DNA from: Sphingobacterium yanglingense
GTDB lineage: Bacteria; Bacteroidota; Bacteroidia; Sphingobacteriales; Sphingobacteriaceae
DNA length: 64,000 bases
Reading direction: 5' to 3'
Assembly: GCF_004363245.1 (NCBI RefSeq)
Contig: NZ_SNYV01000013.1
Span: 272,939 to 336,938 of the forward strand
Under the pieces are notes generated by a model. The model was not told where the DNA came from. It made no database searches and saw nothing but the letters and a program-made list of their open reading frames with translations. This document shows, in pieces, positions 1 to 8,388 of the stretch. Within the stretch, counting starts at the first letter, position 1, and each line of letters starts with the position of its first letter. The position numbers and the translations under genes were made by a program.

Positions 1-136
1 CTACCAGCGATACCCATTACGTATGGTTTGTCCATTTACTACTTTAAAGTTACGGAAGTTATATAAGTGATGTAAGCTATTAAGGTGTCTTCTATAACTG
101 CATAACCTTCGTCACTATTATAACTCTATTTTAAAA

Positions 137-1066
137 CTACTCTTGTTCTAAAGGAACACCATAGGTGATCTCCACTTGAAATTTCCTATCCAGTGCTCCG
201 ATTGTAGTGGCTACAGATTTAGATAATACCACGATCGCATCTTGCGTATCTTGATTGTCTCCAAACTTGCCCACAACTTTTGCAAAGGTAACACTTCGAT
301 TCATAGGATTTGTAATTTTTAATATAGTTCCTATCGGAGCAGTCTTATGTAAGGCAAGACTGGTCTGTCCATCGCCCCCTCCTAAGCTTTCCATCCATAC
401 ACCAATACCCCGTTCTTTTTTTTCACGGATACCGTATTTATTCGGCTTGAACATCGAGTCATCAATTGCTTGATGCTCTTGGACCTCTTGTGGTACCTCT
501 ACTACTGCAGGAACCTCAATTTTGGGTTCAGGCTCAGGGAGATCGTGGTTAGGTATCTTTAGGATTTGTCCCTCTCTAAGGTTTTCTGAAGTCAGACCGT
601 TTACTTTTTTGATGTCATCTACGGAGATTCCGAATCGTCTTGAAATAGCATAGAGTGTTTCGCTCTTACTTACTTTGTACTCTGTAACTTCTTGCGGATC
701 TATCGAGACTTTTTCAGGTGTCGTATTTTTGTTCTGTGACTTTTGCTCTTCGGCGATAGCTTTTCCCCTAGGAATTTTTACAGTATCACCTACGCGTAGG
801 TTTTTCTTGTTGTTGGTATTCATGATGTCCTTGACCGGGACGCCGTATACCCTACTCAACTGATAATATGTCTCCTGGGGAGTCAATTTATGGACGACAT
901 ACCGTTGTCCATTTACAATTTCGTTTCCTATAGAATCAGGAGCGATGGTCAACTTTAAGGTTGCCATATTCTTAGCCTGAATTGGGGCCAATGTGCTTAA
1001 TCCTAGTCCTAAAGCCAATAAAAACGATAATTTATGATACGATTTAATAGTTTTATTATGCTTCAT
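137..1066 (-). CDS. LysM-domain secreted protein with RlpA-like C-terminal domain
   Basis: Predicted exported cell-wall-associated protein. The N-terminus has a basic stretch then a hydrophobic core ending in a signal-peptidase-like site (about residues 1-32). Two LysM repeats follow (about 58-102 and 130-173), each with the YxVxxxETLYxISRxxG and LRxGxxLKIP pattern, which in known proteins bind peptidoglycan. After a Pro/Glu-rich linker, residues about 220-305 resemble the RlpA/double-psi beta-barrel fold (ALHKTAPIGTILKITNP, then DAIVVLSKSVA). An in-frame TTG lies at 1075, but I take the ATG at 1066 because it opens directly into the signal peptide. It lies 9 nt after the stop of the upstream minus-strand gene, so the two are probably co-transcribed. 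Whether the barrel has lytic activity cannot be judged here. Confidence 0.85.
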   Translation of the reverse strand: MKHNKTIKSYHKLSFLLALGLGLSTLAPIQAKNMATLKLTIAPDSIGNEIVNGQRYVVHKLTPQETYYQLSRVYGVPVKDIMNTNNKKNLRVGDTVKIPRGKAIAEEQKSQNKNTTPEKVSIDPQEVTEYKVSKSETLYAISRRFGISVDDIKKVNGLTSENLREGQILKIPNHDLPEPEPKIEVPAVVEVPQEVQEHQAIDDSMFKPNKYGIREKKERGIGVWMESLGGGDGQTSLALHKTAPIGTILKITNPMNRSVTFAKVVGKFGDNQDTQDAIVVLSKSVATTIGALDRKFQVEITYGVPLEQE

Positions 1067-1075
1067 AGCTTGCAA

Positions 1076-1828
1076 TTATACTAAATACGTTGCAATTTCT
1101 TGTTTAGTATTTGATAAAAAGAAAATATGACGTTTGACTTGAAAATAGGGCTGAGGGATTAATCTGTCTAGACCTTTTAGTATGATTTTACTGTCAAGTA
1201 TTTCATTCCTAGTGGATAGACTCAAGTGTAGATTATAGTGGTCATCCTCTTTTTTATGATAGCACCAAATGAATATCTCCTGATGTGTTTGTAACCACAA
1301 TTGATCCTCAAATGAAAGCAATTCTGTGAAGTTGGGTAGCTTGCCTTGAAACGGGATAGGATAGGTAACTGTGTTGTGGGGCAGCTGAAAAACTTCATCT
1401 ACAGCGTTATGTATAGTGCCGGTTTTCAAATCTATATAATAATCTACACCCGAAGGAATAGACCTGTGCGCTACTTTGAGCCAACCCTTGTATACCTCTT
1501 TTAACACATATTCTCGGTAGCTGAATACGATAGATTGGCTAGGAATGTGTAATACCTCGATGCCAGCTTGTATAGGTGATGATGTGCCAAAACGCTTGAA
1601 GATGAGAAAGTCGTCTTGTATCGCCTCCAGTGTCCATTCTTTTTCAGATGTGGTGTGTCTTTCTAGGATGCTCTCTCCTTCAAAATTGATTACGCTGAAT
1701 GAAGGAAGTGTATCTGCAGGATCTCTATACTCTATAGCCAAACAATTGTTGGAGCAATCCACTTCTATTTTCCATATGGGAAAAGGGAAGTGTTTTTCAA
1801 ATGCTTTATTAATTGTATATTTATTCAT
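1076..1828 (-). CDS. Uncharacterised Bacteroidota protein, possibly DUF4905 type
   Basis: A 250-residue protein with no signal peptide and no transmembrane segment. It looks beta-rich with many aromatic residues (for example FPIWKIEVD near residue 17 and WMQ/WLQ-type segments near 170-185). It reminds me of the DUF4905 family found in Bacteroidota, but I am only moderately sure of the family name and no function is known to me. The ATG at 1828 is the only reasonable start. The gene is upstream of and close to the LysM gene (stop to start 9 nt), suggesting one transcript. It diverges from nfeD across a 184-bp gap. A Bacteroidota-restricted beta-propeller-like or sensor protein would be an alternative description. 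Confidence 0.7.
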   Translation of the reverse strand: MNKYTINKAFEKHFPFPIWKIEVDCSNNCLAIEYRDPADTLPSFSVINFEGESILERHTTSEKEWTLEAIQDDFLIFKRFGTSSPIQAGIEVLHIPSQSIVFSYREYVLKEVYKGWLKVAHRSIPSGVDYYIDLKTGTIHNAVDEVFQLPHNTVTYPIPFQGKLPNFTELLSFEDQLWLQTHQEIFIWCYHKKEDDHYNLHLSLSTRNEILDSKIILKGLDRLIPQPYFQVKRHIFFLSNTKQEIATYLV

Positions 1829-2012
1829 ATGTTGTAAATTTGACTATTAATTGCCATGTAACATGTTCTGATTGCTTTGGCTTAGCTTCTTGCAATCAGG
1901 CTGGAATATCTAAATTCTTTGTTTGTGGTCATTTTATGCTCAAAGACACGCATATTATCTGTCTAGGAGCAGTTAGAACACAGATACTCACATTTATTTT
2001 AAGATATAATTT

Positions 2013-3389
2013 ATGCTATACAAATTTACAAAATCCATTTTGTTGTTGCTATTTTTTGTTGTTGCAGGTGTAGCGGTAGTCAATGGACAGCATGTCTATA
2101 AAACGGAGTTAAAGGAGGATGTCGGTGCGAATTCCTGGCGGATTATAAAAAAGTCTTACGATCAGGCGATAAAGGAACAGGCCGACTATTTTTTGGTCGA
2201 GATGAATACGTTTGGAGGGGCTGTAAATTTTGCAGACTCTATTCGTAGTCTGTTGCTTAATGCGGAGATGAAGACTGTGGTATATGTGAATAATAATGCG
2301 GCTTCTGCAGGTACTTTGATCGCATTGGCTTCGGATTATATCTTTATGCATTCGGGGGCTTCTTTAGGAGCTGCAAGCGTGGTCAATCAGCAAGGCGAAA
2401 TCATGCCTGAAAAATATCAATCCTATATGCGGGGGTTAATGCGGGCTACTGCTGAAGCCAAGGGACGTGACCCTAAGATGGCTGAGGCTTTTGTAGACCC
2501 AAGTATCGCTCTGCCCGCATGGAAAGAGGATGGAAAGATATTGACATTCACAGCGTCAGAAGCTGTGAAGGCAAACTTGGCCAAGGCGGAGGTGAAGCAG
2601 ATGGAAGAAATCTATGCTAGCCTCGATATCGCAGCACCAAAAGTACAGAATTATGAACGGACATGGGTAGATAGCATCATTGGGCTTTTGGTCAATCCTT
2701 TGGTGAGTGGTCTATTGATCATGGGGATCATAGGAGGGATTTATTTTGAACTGCAGACGCCAGGTATTGGTTTTGCACTAGGGGTAGCCTTGGTAGCTGC
2801 CACTTTGTTTTTTGCTCCTTTGTACTTACAGGGTTTGGCTGACCATTGGGAGATTGCACTCTTTGTCTTGGGGGTGATATTGTTGGCATTGGAAGTCTTT
2901 GTAATACCCGGTTTTGGTATAGCTGGGGTATTGGGTATTATTTTTGTATTGTGTGGGCTTGCATTTTCAATGTTAGCCAATGATTATTTTGATTTTAAAG
3001 TATCTCAACCAGGTTTATTGATGAATTCTTTTTTAATTGTTATTGGAGCAATGGTTCTCTCCATAATTTTGATGGTAATATTTGGGAAGAATATTCTCAA
3101 TACTTCCGCTTTCAAGCGTTTGGTATTGGCTGATGAGCAACGTGCTGATAGCGGATATACCTCTTCTGTACCTAAGGTTAATTTGCTGAATAAAGAAGGG
3201 ATTGCTAGGACTGTACTCCGTCCCTCAGGTAAAATAGAAGTAGATGGGGTATGGTATGATGCTGTTGCATTAGATGGCTTTATTGATGCCGGTGAGAATA
3301 TTTATGTCGAAAAGCACGAAAACTACAATCTTTTTGTTCGAAAATTAAGCGATCGACCTGCAGCAGCAGAAGTGTCAAAAGAGGCTTAA
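2013..3389 (+). CDS. NfeD family membrane serine protease (ClpP-class, NfeD1b type)
   Basis: Membrane-bound protease of the long NfeD type. Residues 1-26 are a signal peptide. Residues about 30-215 form a ClpP/SppA-like domain with the catalytic Ser-Lys pair expected of the family: Ser98 in NNAASAGTL and Lys134 in MPEKYQSY. Four to five hydrophobic segments follow (about 222-360). The C-terminal residues about 390-450 are the OB-fold NfeD domain (GIARTVLRPSGKIEVDG, then DAGENIYVEKHENYNLFV). Characterised relatives cleave the C-terminus of stomatin/flotillin partners, but no stomatin gene is adjacent here. The last 15 nt overlap the 3' end of the convergent radical-SAM gene. The length of 458 residues is normal for the full-length form. 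Confidence 0.9.
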   Translation: MLYKFTKSILLLLFFVVAGVAVVNGQHVYKTELKEDVGANSWRIIKKSYDQAIKEQADYFLVEMNTFGGAVNFADSIRSLLLNAEMKTVVYVNNNAASAGTLIALASDYIFMHSGASLGAASVVNQQGEIMPEKYQSYMRGLMRATAEAKGRDPKMAEAFVDPSIALPAWKEDGKILTFTASEAVKANLAKAEVKQMEEIYASLDIAAPKVQNYERTWVDSIIGLLVNPLVSGLLIMGIIGGIYFELQTPGIGFALGVALVAATLFFAPLYLQGLADHWEIALFVLGVILLALEVFVIPGFGIAGVLGIIFVLCGLAFSMLANDYFDFKVSQPGLLMNSFLIVIGAMVLSIILMVIFGKNILNTSAFKRLVLADEQRADSGYTSSVPKVNLLNKEGIARTVLRPSGKIEVDGVWYDAVALDGFIDAGENIYVEKHENYNLFVRKLSDRPAAAEVSKEA

Positions 3390-4436
3390 CTGCTGTGCCT
3401 GAGATGTGTTTTCTGTGCGTTTAGCATAAGAAAAGGGGACGGTATTGAGATTGTTGCGTAAGCAATGCAAGCGGAAAGTGTCCCGGATAATCTCGGATAT
3501 TTTGCCGGAGCCTTTCATGCGCTGACCGAATACGCTACTATTTACATTTCCCTGATGACAACTCTGGATAGCATGCCAGATTTTATCGCTCCGGTCAGGA
3601 TAATTTACGGATAACCAGTTGTGGAATATATCACCTATCTGTCCATTGAGACGTACGATGATATAATTGGCCCATAAGGCTCCGTGAGTTGCCGATTCTT
3701 TGAGGATGGCTGGGATTTCATGGTCCGTTAAGCCGGGGATGACAGGGGCTACATTTACCCCAACGGGGATGCCTTGTTTACTTAATTCTTCTACAACTTT
3801 TAAACGTTGGGTGGCGGTTACCGTGCGAGGTTCTAGTTTTTTTCGGGTTTCTTCCGAAAGCGAAGTGACGGAGACAAATACCTTTATTAAATTCTTGTGG
3901 GCAAGATCAGTTAATAGGTCAATATCCCTTAATATGAGACTGTTTTTTGTGATAATACTGATGGGTTGTCGCTTAGCCAGTGCAATCTCTAAGATTTTTC
4001 GGGTCAGCTGTTTGCTGCGCTCGATGGGTTGGTAACAGTCTGTATTCCCAGAAAGATGAATGGGTTGGAAATCCCAGTTTTTCCGGCTGATAAAATCTTT
4101 GAAGAGCTTTGGCGCATTTTCCTTTACAATGATTTTTCGCTCAAAATCAAGACCGGCACTCAGATCCCAGTATTGATGGGAATTGCGCGCATAGCAATAT
4201 ATACAGCCATGTTCACAACCTTGATAAGGATTTGCAGAATAGCCCATCCCTACATCGGGACTATCTACACGGTGGACGAGCGTTTTTGCATCGGATGATA
4301 GAAAAGAAGTGCGGTTGCTCTCCTCATGATCAATATCTATCCCCTCAATAAAATAGTGTTCATACTGCTGAGCCCTATACTTGTTGTGCAGATTTATTTG
4401 TGCTCCTCGTCCTTTGATTATCATTTTATCCTCCAT
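3375..4436 (-). CDS. PA0069-family radical SAM protein
   Basis: A radical S-adenosylmethionine enzyme of 353 residues. The 4Fe-4S-binding motif is CxxxCxxC at Cys74, Cys78 and Cys81 (YQGCEHGCIYCYARNSH), which is the spacing and context of the PA0069/spore-photoproduct-lyase-like family. Downstream it has the usual SAM-barrel elements (HLSGNTDCYQPIE near 125, ITKNSLILRD near 160, PVIPGLTD near 232). The substrate of this family is not established. The gene starts 32 nt after the ppk stop on the same strand and may be in the same transcript. An internal ATG at codon 5 is an alternative start. Confidence 0.85.
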   Translation of the reverse strand: MEDKMIIKGRGAQINLHNKYRAQQYEHYFIEGIDIDHEESNRTSFLSSDAKTLVHRVDSPDVGMGYSANPYQGCEHGCIYCYARNSHQYWDLSAGLDFERKIIVKENAPKLFKDFISRKNWDFQPIHLSGNTDCYQPIERSKQLTRKILEIALAKRQPISIITKNSLILRDIDLLTDLAHKNLIKVFVSVTSLSEETRKKLEPRTVTATQRLKVVEELSKQGIPVGVNVAPVIPGLTDHEIPAILKESATHGALWANYIIVRLNGQIGDIFHNWLSVNYPDRSDKIWHAIQSCHQGNVNSSVFGQRMKGSGKISEIIRDTFRLHCLRNNLNTVPFSYAKRTENTSQAQQLSLF

Positions 4437-4468
4437 CGTAGGATAAAATTACTAAAAATATTAGTTAT

Positions 4469-6535
4469 TTAGTGGGCTGATTTATTTTTTAGGTATTTAT
4501 ACAGTTCTATTTGAGAACGGAAAGATGTATCCTCATTTTTTACATACTCATTATCCAAGCTATTGTTTAGTAAACGCGCCTTTACATTGTCTTTAAGCTG
4601 TATTTTTAGCATATCGAGAATATCTGCCTTTAGTTTTTTATCGTTGATTTTTACAGCTGCCTCAATACGGTGATCGAGATTTCTCGTCATCCAATCTGCT
4701 GATGATATATAAGTCAGGTCTTTACCTCCATGATGAAAATAGAATACACGCGCATGTTCTAGGTATTCGTCCACAATACTTATGGCATGAATCGGGTGGA
4801 TAAACGTCTTTTGATTGACGGCACAATATATACTGCGTACGATCATTTCGATTTTAACACCAGCTTCGGCGGCTTCGTATATTTTCTTGATCAAAAGCTT
4901 GTCACTGAGTGAGTTTATCTTGACGATGACATGTGCTTTTCTACCTGCTTGTGCTTCGGCGATCTCGACATCAAAGTAGTGCATTAATGTGTTGCGCATG
5001 TCATTAGGGCAAACGAGTAGGCCCCGCCCCATTTTGAGGGATTGCTCTAAGTCATGTTTAGGACGTCGGAGGGCATTGAATATTTTATTGATATCGGCCA
5101 TTACAGTTCTATTGCTTGTCAATAAGCAATAGTCTCCATAGAGTTTTGCAGTTTTCTCGTTGATATTTCCCGTGCTCACAAAGCCATATTGGATTGTCTT
5201 ACCATGAACACGCTTTTTGATGATACCGAGTTTTGCGTGGATTTTCTTATTGGGTATCCCCAATAGAACTTTTACTCCTTCCATTTCAAAGCGCTCTTTC
5301 CACTCCAGGTTATGGGTCTCGTCAAAACGTGCACGGAGTTCCAACATGACGGTTACATCTTTGCCATTACGTACCGCATTCACTAATGCATTTGCCACTT
5401 TAGAGTTGGATGCGAGTCGGTAGGCTGTAATCTGTATGGATAACACATCTGGGTCCATAGCAGCCTCGCGCAATAGGTCAATGACGTGTTCAAATGTGTG
5501 ATAAGGGAAGGATAATAAAATATCCTTCTTTGTGATTACATCTGTAATGCGGGTTTGATCTGCAAGATCTGGATGTAAGAATGAGTTGCGTTCTTTCGGT
5601 TTATGGTATTTCCTGAAAACAGCCGGAAAATTCATAAAATCCTTAAAGTTATGTATTTTTTGCCCTGGAATGATACTGTCCTTTTTTGATATGTTCAGTT
5701 TCTTAATCAAAAAATCAACGAGTGTGGTATCCATTTCCTGATCGAAGACAAACCGTGTTGGTTTTCCTTTCCTTCTACTTTTTACGGCTTTGGCGATTTT
5801 GTCTGCAAAACTGGTATTGATATCGTTGTCCAGGTCAAACTCTGCATCTCTCGTTATTTTGAAGGCGTGTGCCGTGAACTCATCGAATCCAAAGAAAGAG
5901 AATATATGGGGCAGATTGAATTTGATAACATCTTCTAATAAGATGACATGTACCTCTTTGCTGGGGCAGGGAAGTAGTATAAAACGGCCGACTTGTGCAG
6001 TCGGAATTTCTATGACAGCAAATTTTGTCTCATATTGCCAATCTGCCTTTTTCATGGCTACGCCAAGATAGAGCGACTTGTCCCGCAAATAGGGCATGGG
6101 TCTCAGGTCATCGAGCAATAATGGGATTACACTGGACTCTACCTCGTCGATGTAATATTGCTTTACAAAGTGTTGTTGTTCTTCCGATAGCTCAGAGTTG
6201 TTCTTGATATATACCCGTTGCTTGGCCATTTCTTTCTGCACATCACGCCAGGTGTTGTCAAACTTCTTCTGTTGCTTGATGACCAATGTATTTAATGCAT
6301 TGAGAATCAATTGGGGTTTTTCGAAGAAAATATTCTTCGCTTCTTTCTCGTCCACAGCGAGAGCTCGCTTCAGACCCGCTACGCGTACTCGGAAAAACTC
6401 ATCTAGATTGTTAGAGAAAATGCCTAGAAATTTAATCCTTGAAATAAGGGGTACGGTTTTATCTGCAGCTTCCTGCAATACTCTACCATTGAAGCTTAAC
6501 CAGCTAATATCTCTCGGAACAAATTTACGTGCCAT
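4469..6535 (-). CDS. ppk1: Polyphosphate kinase 1
   Basis: Makes inorganic polyphosphate from ATP reversibly. At 688 residues it is the normal PPK1 length. The N-domain starts with RDISWLSFNGRVLQEA (8-23). The phosphorylated histidine is His433 in NKKIHAKL, and the second catalytic histidine is probably His594 in EYLEHARVF (equivalent to E. coli His592). The C-terminal signature YISSADWMTRNLDHRIE spans 609-625. One usually conserved stretch is divergent: where E. coli has a VRGMCC-type segment this protein reads VRSIYCAVNQ (566-575). The gene is probably transcribed from a TAGTTTTG -7 element at 6557-6564 and may read through to the radical-SAM gene. Confidence 0.95.
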   Translation of the reverse strand: MARKFVPRDISWLSFNGRVLQEAADKTVPLISRIKFLGIFSNNLDEFFRVRVAGLKRALAVDEKEAKNIFFEKPQLILNALNTLVIKQQKKFDNTWRDVQKEMAKQRVYIKNNSELSEEQQHFVKQYYIDEVESSVIPLLLDDLRPMPYLRDKSLYLGVAMKKADWQYETKFAVIEIPTAQVGRFILLPCPSKEVHVILLEDVIKFNLPHIFSFFGFDEFTAHAFKITRDAEFDLDNDINTSFADKIAKAVKSRRKGKPTRFVFDQEMDTTLVDFLIKKLNISKKDSIIPGQKIHNFKDFMNFPAVFRKYHKPKERNSFLHPDLADQTRITDVITKKDILLSFPYHTFEHVIDLLREAAMDPDVLSIQITAYRLASNSKVANALVNAVRNGKDVTVMLELRARFDETHNLEWKERFEMEGVKVLLGIPNKKIHAKLGIIKKRVHGKTIQYGFVSTGNINEKTAKLYGDYCLLTSNRTVMADINKIFNALRRPKHDLEQSLKMGRGLLVCPNDMRNTLMHYFDVEIAEAQAGRKAHVIVKINSLSDKLLIKKIYEAAEAGVKIEMIVRSIYCAVNQKTFIHPIHAISIVDEYLEHARVFYFHHGGKDLTYISSADWMTRNLDHRIEAAVKINDKKLKADILDMLKIQLKDNVKARLLNNSLDNEYVKNEDTSFRSQIELYKYLKNKSAH

Positions 6536-6556
6536 GCCTACTTATCAATTTGATAT

Positions 6557-6564
6557 CAAAACTA
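6557..6564 (-). promoter_or_regulatory. Probable -7 promoter element of ppk1
   Basis: Read on the minus strand this is TAGTTTTG, an exact match to the Bacteroidota TAnnTTTG -7 consensus, 22 bp upstream of the ppk1 ATG. I see no convincing TTTG -33 element at the right distance. Confidence 0.45.
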
Positions 6565-6614
6565 TATTTCTAATGTTATCTAAATGTTAATTTTATGTGA
6601 ATAGTGCTTGTTTT

Positions 6615-6989
6615 TTACTTTGAACCCATTCTCTTGACAATGTTGATGGCGTTATACTGCGCAGTGTCGTAGTAGGGAGCCTCCAGCTGCAGGGTAGTCG
6701 GATAAGGAGAGTTTTTGTTGAAAAAGAAAATCCGTGTCACACTATTATAGTCGTTGGTAGGGAAGAGGTCGGCACAGGCTTCGTAATTAGCATTTATTGG
6801 GTCTCCCACCGTTACGGCGTAGATACGTACAATTCCACCTTTGTTCTGCTCGTTACGAACGAATGCGACTTCCGCAAAATCTCCAGGTATATCTTTCATC
6901 GAAGGTTGACTGAAAGAATCCCAAATTAAATAACCTAAAATTAGAATAATGGGTATGGCGATAAACCATACCCTTTTGCTTTTTTTCAT
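6615..6989 (-). CDS. Small membrane-anchored protein of unknown function
   Basis: I do not recognise this 124-residue protein. A basic start (MKKSKR) is followed by one hydrophobic segment (about 8-25), which is either a signal anchor or an uncleaved signal peptide. About 95 extracytoplasmic residues with many Asn, Tyr and Phe follow. There is one Cys (in NYEACADLF) and no lipobox. The gene starts 13 nt after the stop of the DJ-1/PfpI gene, so it is probably its operon partner. It is likely a real gene because of the clean start, spacing and codon use similar to its neighbours. Confidence 0.7.
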   Translation of the reverse strand: MKKSKRVWFIAIPIILILGYLIWDSFSQPSMKDIPGDFAEVAFVRNEQNKGGIVRIYAVTVGDPINANYEACADLFPTNDYNSVTRIFFFNKNSPYPTTLQLEAPYYDTAQYNAINIVKRMGSK

Positions 6990-7002
6990 TTGTTGTTTAT
7001 GA

Positions 7003-7581
7003 TTATAAGTTGATCGTAATGTTCAGTAGTTTGTAGAAATCACGAAGTATAGTCTGATGGCCTGGCCAAGCTGGAGAGGTGACTAGATTGCCGTCTACTA
7101 CAGACTGATCGGCAGGTATGTTTTTCCATGTACCACCAGCTAGTTCAATATCTGGTCCTACAGCGACGTATGCGGTCAGGGTGCGGCCTTTTAATACTTT
7201 GGCTGTCGTGAGTACCTGTATGCCATGACAGATAGCAGCTACCGGCTTATTTTTCTCGAAGAAGTGCTGTACGATCTCAATAACACGTTTGTTCAGACGG
7301 ATATATTCTGCAGAGCGTCCTCCAGCGATGTAGAGCCCGTCGTACTCTTCGGGATTGACCTGATCAAAACTCTTATTGATTACAAAGTTGTGTCCTCGAA
7401 GTTCTTTGTAGGTTTGGTCTCCTGTAAAGTCATGTACTGCCGTAGGGATGGCGTCGCCTTTATTTCGATCTGGAGCAATAGCGTCTACTTCAATACCGAT
7501 AGATCCCATTGCTTGAAATGGAACCATAGCCTCATAATCTTCCACATAGTCGCCTACCAAGAGTAATACTTTCTTTGCCAT
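7003..7581 (-). CDS. DJ-1/PfpI family protein (type 1 glutamine amidotransferase-like)
   Basis: A 192-residue cytoplasmic protein of the DJ-1/PfpI superfamily. The N-terminal strand KVLLLVGDYVEDYE, the acidic elbow and the nucleophile elbow AAICHG with Cys118-His119 are all present. The segment DGLYIAGGRSAEYIR (81-95) is also typical. Relatives include stress proteases, deglycases and isocyanide hydratases, so the reaction cannot be assigned from sequence. The insert GDAIPTAVHDFTGDQTYKE (42-60) matches the subgroup with a longer second lobe. It is 68 bp downstream of a flavin reductase gene on the same strand, which fits a stress-response neighbourhood. Confidence 0.85.
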   Translation of the reverse strand: MAKKVLLLVGDYVEDYEAMVPFQAMGSIGIEVDAIAPDRNKGDAIPTAVHDFTGDQTYKELRGHNFVINKSFDQVNPEEYDGLYIAGGRSAEYIRLNKRVIEIVQHFFEKNKPVAAICHGIQVLTTAKVLKGRTLTAYVAVGPDIELAGGTWKNIPADQSVVDGNLVTSPAWPGHQTILRDFYKLLNITINL

Positions 7582-7649
7582 AGCATTTTGTTTTTTTAAT
7601 GTTACTTATTATTTATTTAAACAATCAACATGTTCTAAAGTTTTTTGAC

Positions 7650-8207
7650 TTACTGGGCTAATCGCTCTGCCATCAAGCGTTTTGTTTTCCTTACCTTAGC
7701 CTCCAATTGGCTACGGAGAAGTGGGGTTGTAACTCCTTTACCTTCCTCAAAGTTGACGTCGAATTCAGGTAGAGAGAATGTTTCCAGCACTTCGGCGCCA
7801 TCAAATGGCATTCGCTCCGTTGCAATCTGTAATACGGACTGCCCGCCTCGTCGTCCTTGACTGGTTGCTAGTAGAAAAACAGGCTTTCCGTTATATACCT
7901 TTCGGCCTTTGATCCGGGAAGTCCAATCGACTAGGTTTTTATACCCCACATTATAGTTGCCGTTATTTTCAGCAAATGAGATGAGAATCAGGTCCGCATT
8001 GTCGATTTTTTCTGCAAAATGAAGTGCTTCATTGGGGAGGCCTATTTCTCGCTCTTTGTCTTTGGAGAACAAGGGCATTTCAAAGTCATTCAAATCAATT
8101 ATCTCAATGACGTCTTCTTTCTCTTTATAATACTTGCTTACGGAAGTTGCGAATTTCTTATTGATGGAGTCTGAGCTGTTACTCGCGCCAAAAACTAATA
8201 TCTTCAT
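7650..8207 (-). CDS. NAD(P)H-dependent FMN reductase / oxidoreductase
   Basis: A flavodoxin-like fold protein of 185 residues. The FMN phosphate loop is FGASNSSDSINKKFA (6-20). The motif ISFAENNGNYNVGYKNLVDWTSR (95-117) corresponds to the PEYNxxxPgxLKNaiDw motif of NADPH-dependent FMN reductases, with an unusual ENNGNYN replacing PEYN. KPVFLLATSQGRRGGQ (128-143) is the third flavin-contacting loop. Such enzymes reduce quinones, azo dyes or metals, and the physiological substrate is unknown. A -7 element lies at 8245-8252, about 38 bp upstream of the start. Confidence 0.88.
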   Translation of the reverse strand: MKILVFGASNSSDSINKKFATSVSKYYKEKEDVIEIIDLNDFEMPLFSKDKEREIGLPNEALHFAEKIDNADLILISFAENNGNYNVGYKNLVDWTSRIKGRKVYNGKPVFLLATSQGRRGGQSVLQIATERMPFDGAEVLETFSLPEFDVNFEEGKGVTTPLLRSQLEAKVRKTKRLMAERLAQ

Positions 8208-8244
8208 GCTGATAGTTTAATTATTAATAGGTAGAGTCACCCTC

Positions 8245-8252
8245 AAAAATAA
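8245..8252 (-). promoter_or_regulatory. Probable -7 promoter element of the flavin reductase gene
   Basis: The minus strand reads TATTTTTG here, matching the TAnnTTTG consensus, 38 bp upstream of the ATG at 8207. No clear -33 TTTG partner was found. Confidence 0.4.
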
Positions 8253-8330
8253 GGTTGCGCTGGTACCATTTTTCTGACTACAATTTAAGAATAATTTTAG
8301 ATAAAGAAGACTGCAAACCGCAATGTCCAA

Positions 8331-8374
8331 AATAATAAAAGGGAGCTACCTCTACGGTGCTCCCTTTTATTATT
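8331..8374 (-). terminator. Intrinsic terminator of ychF
   Basis: A perfect 16-bp inverted repeat (8331-8346 with 8359-8374) whose stem contains GGGAGC/GCTCCC flanked by A- and T-rich arms, with a 12-nt loop. It starts 15 nt beyond the ychF stop codon on the minus strand and is almost certainly its terminator. Confidence 0.85.
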
Positions 8375-8388
8375 ATATAGCGATGAGC

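Noticed and set aside
1..136. Possible gene fragments at the left edge (plus frame ending at 66; minus frame ending at 1)
   Set aside because: Both are shorter than 40 codons, neither resembles a family, and neither can be told from chance without the flanking sequence.
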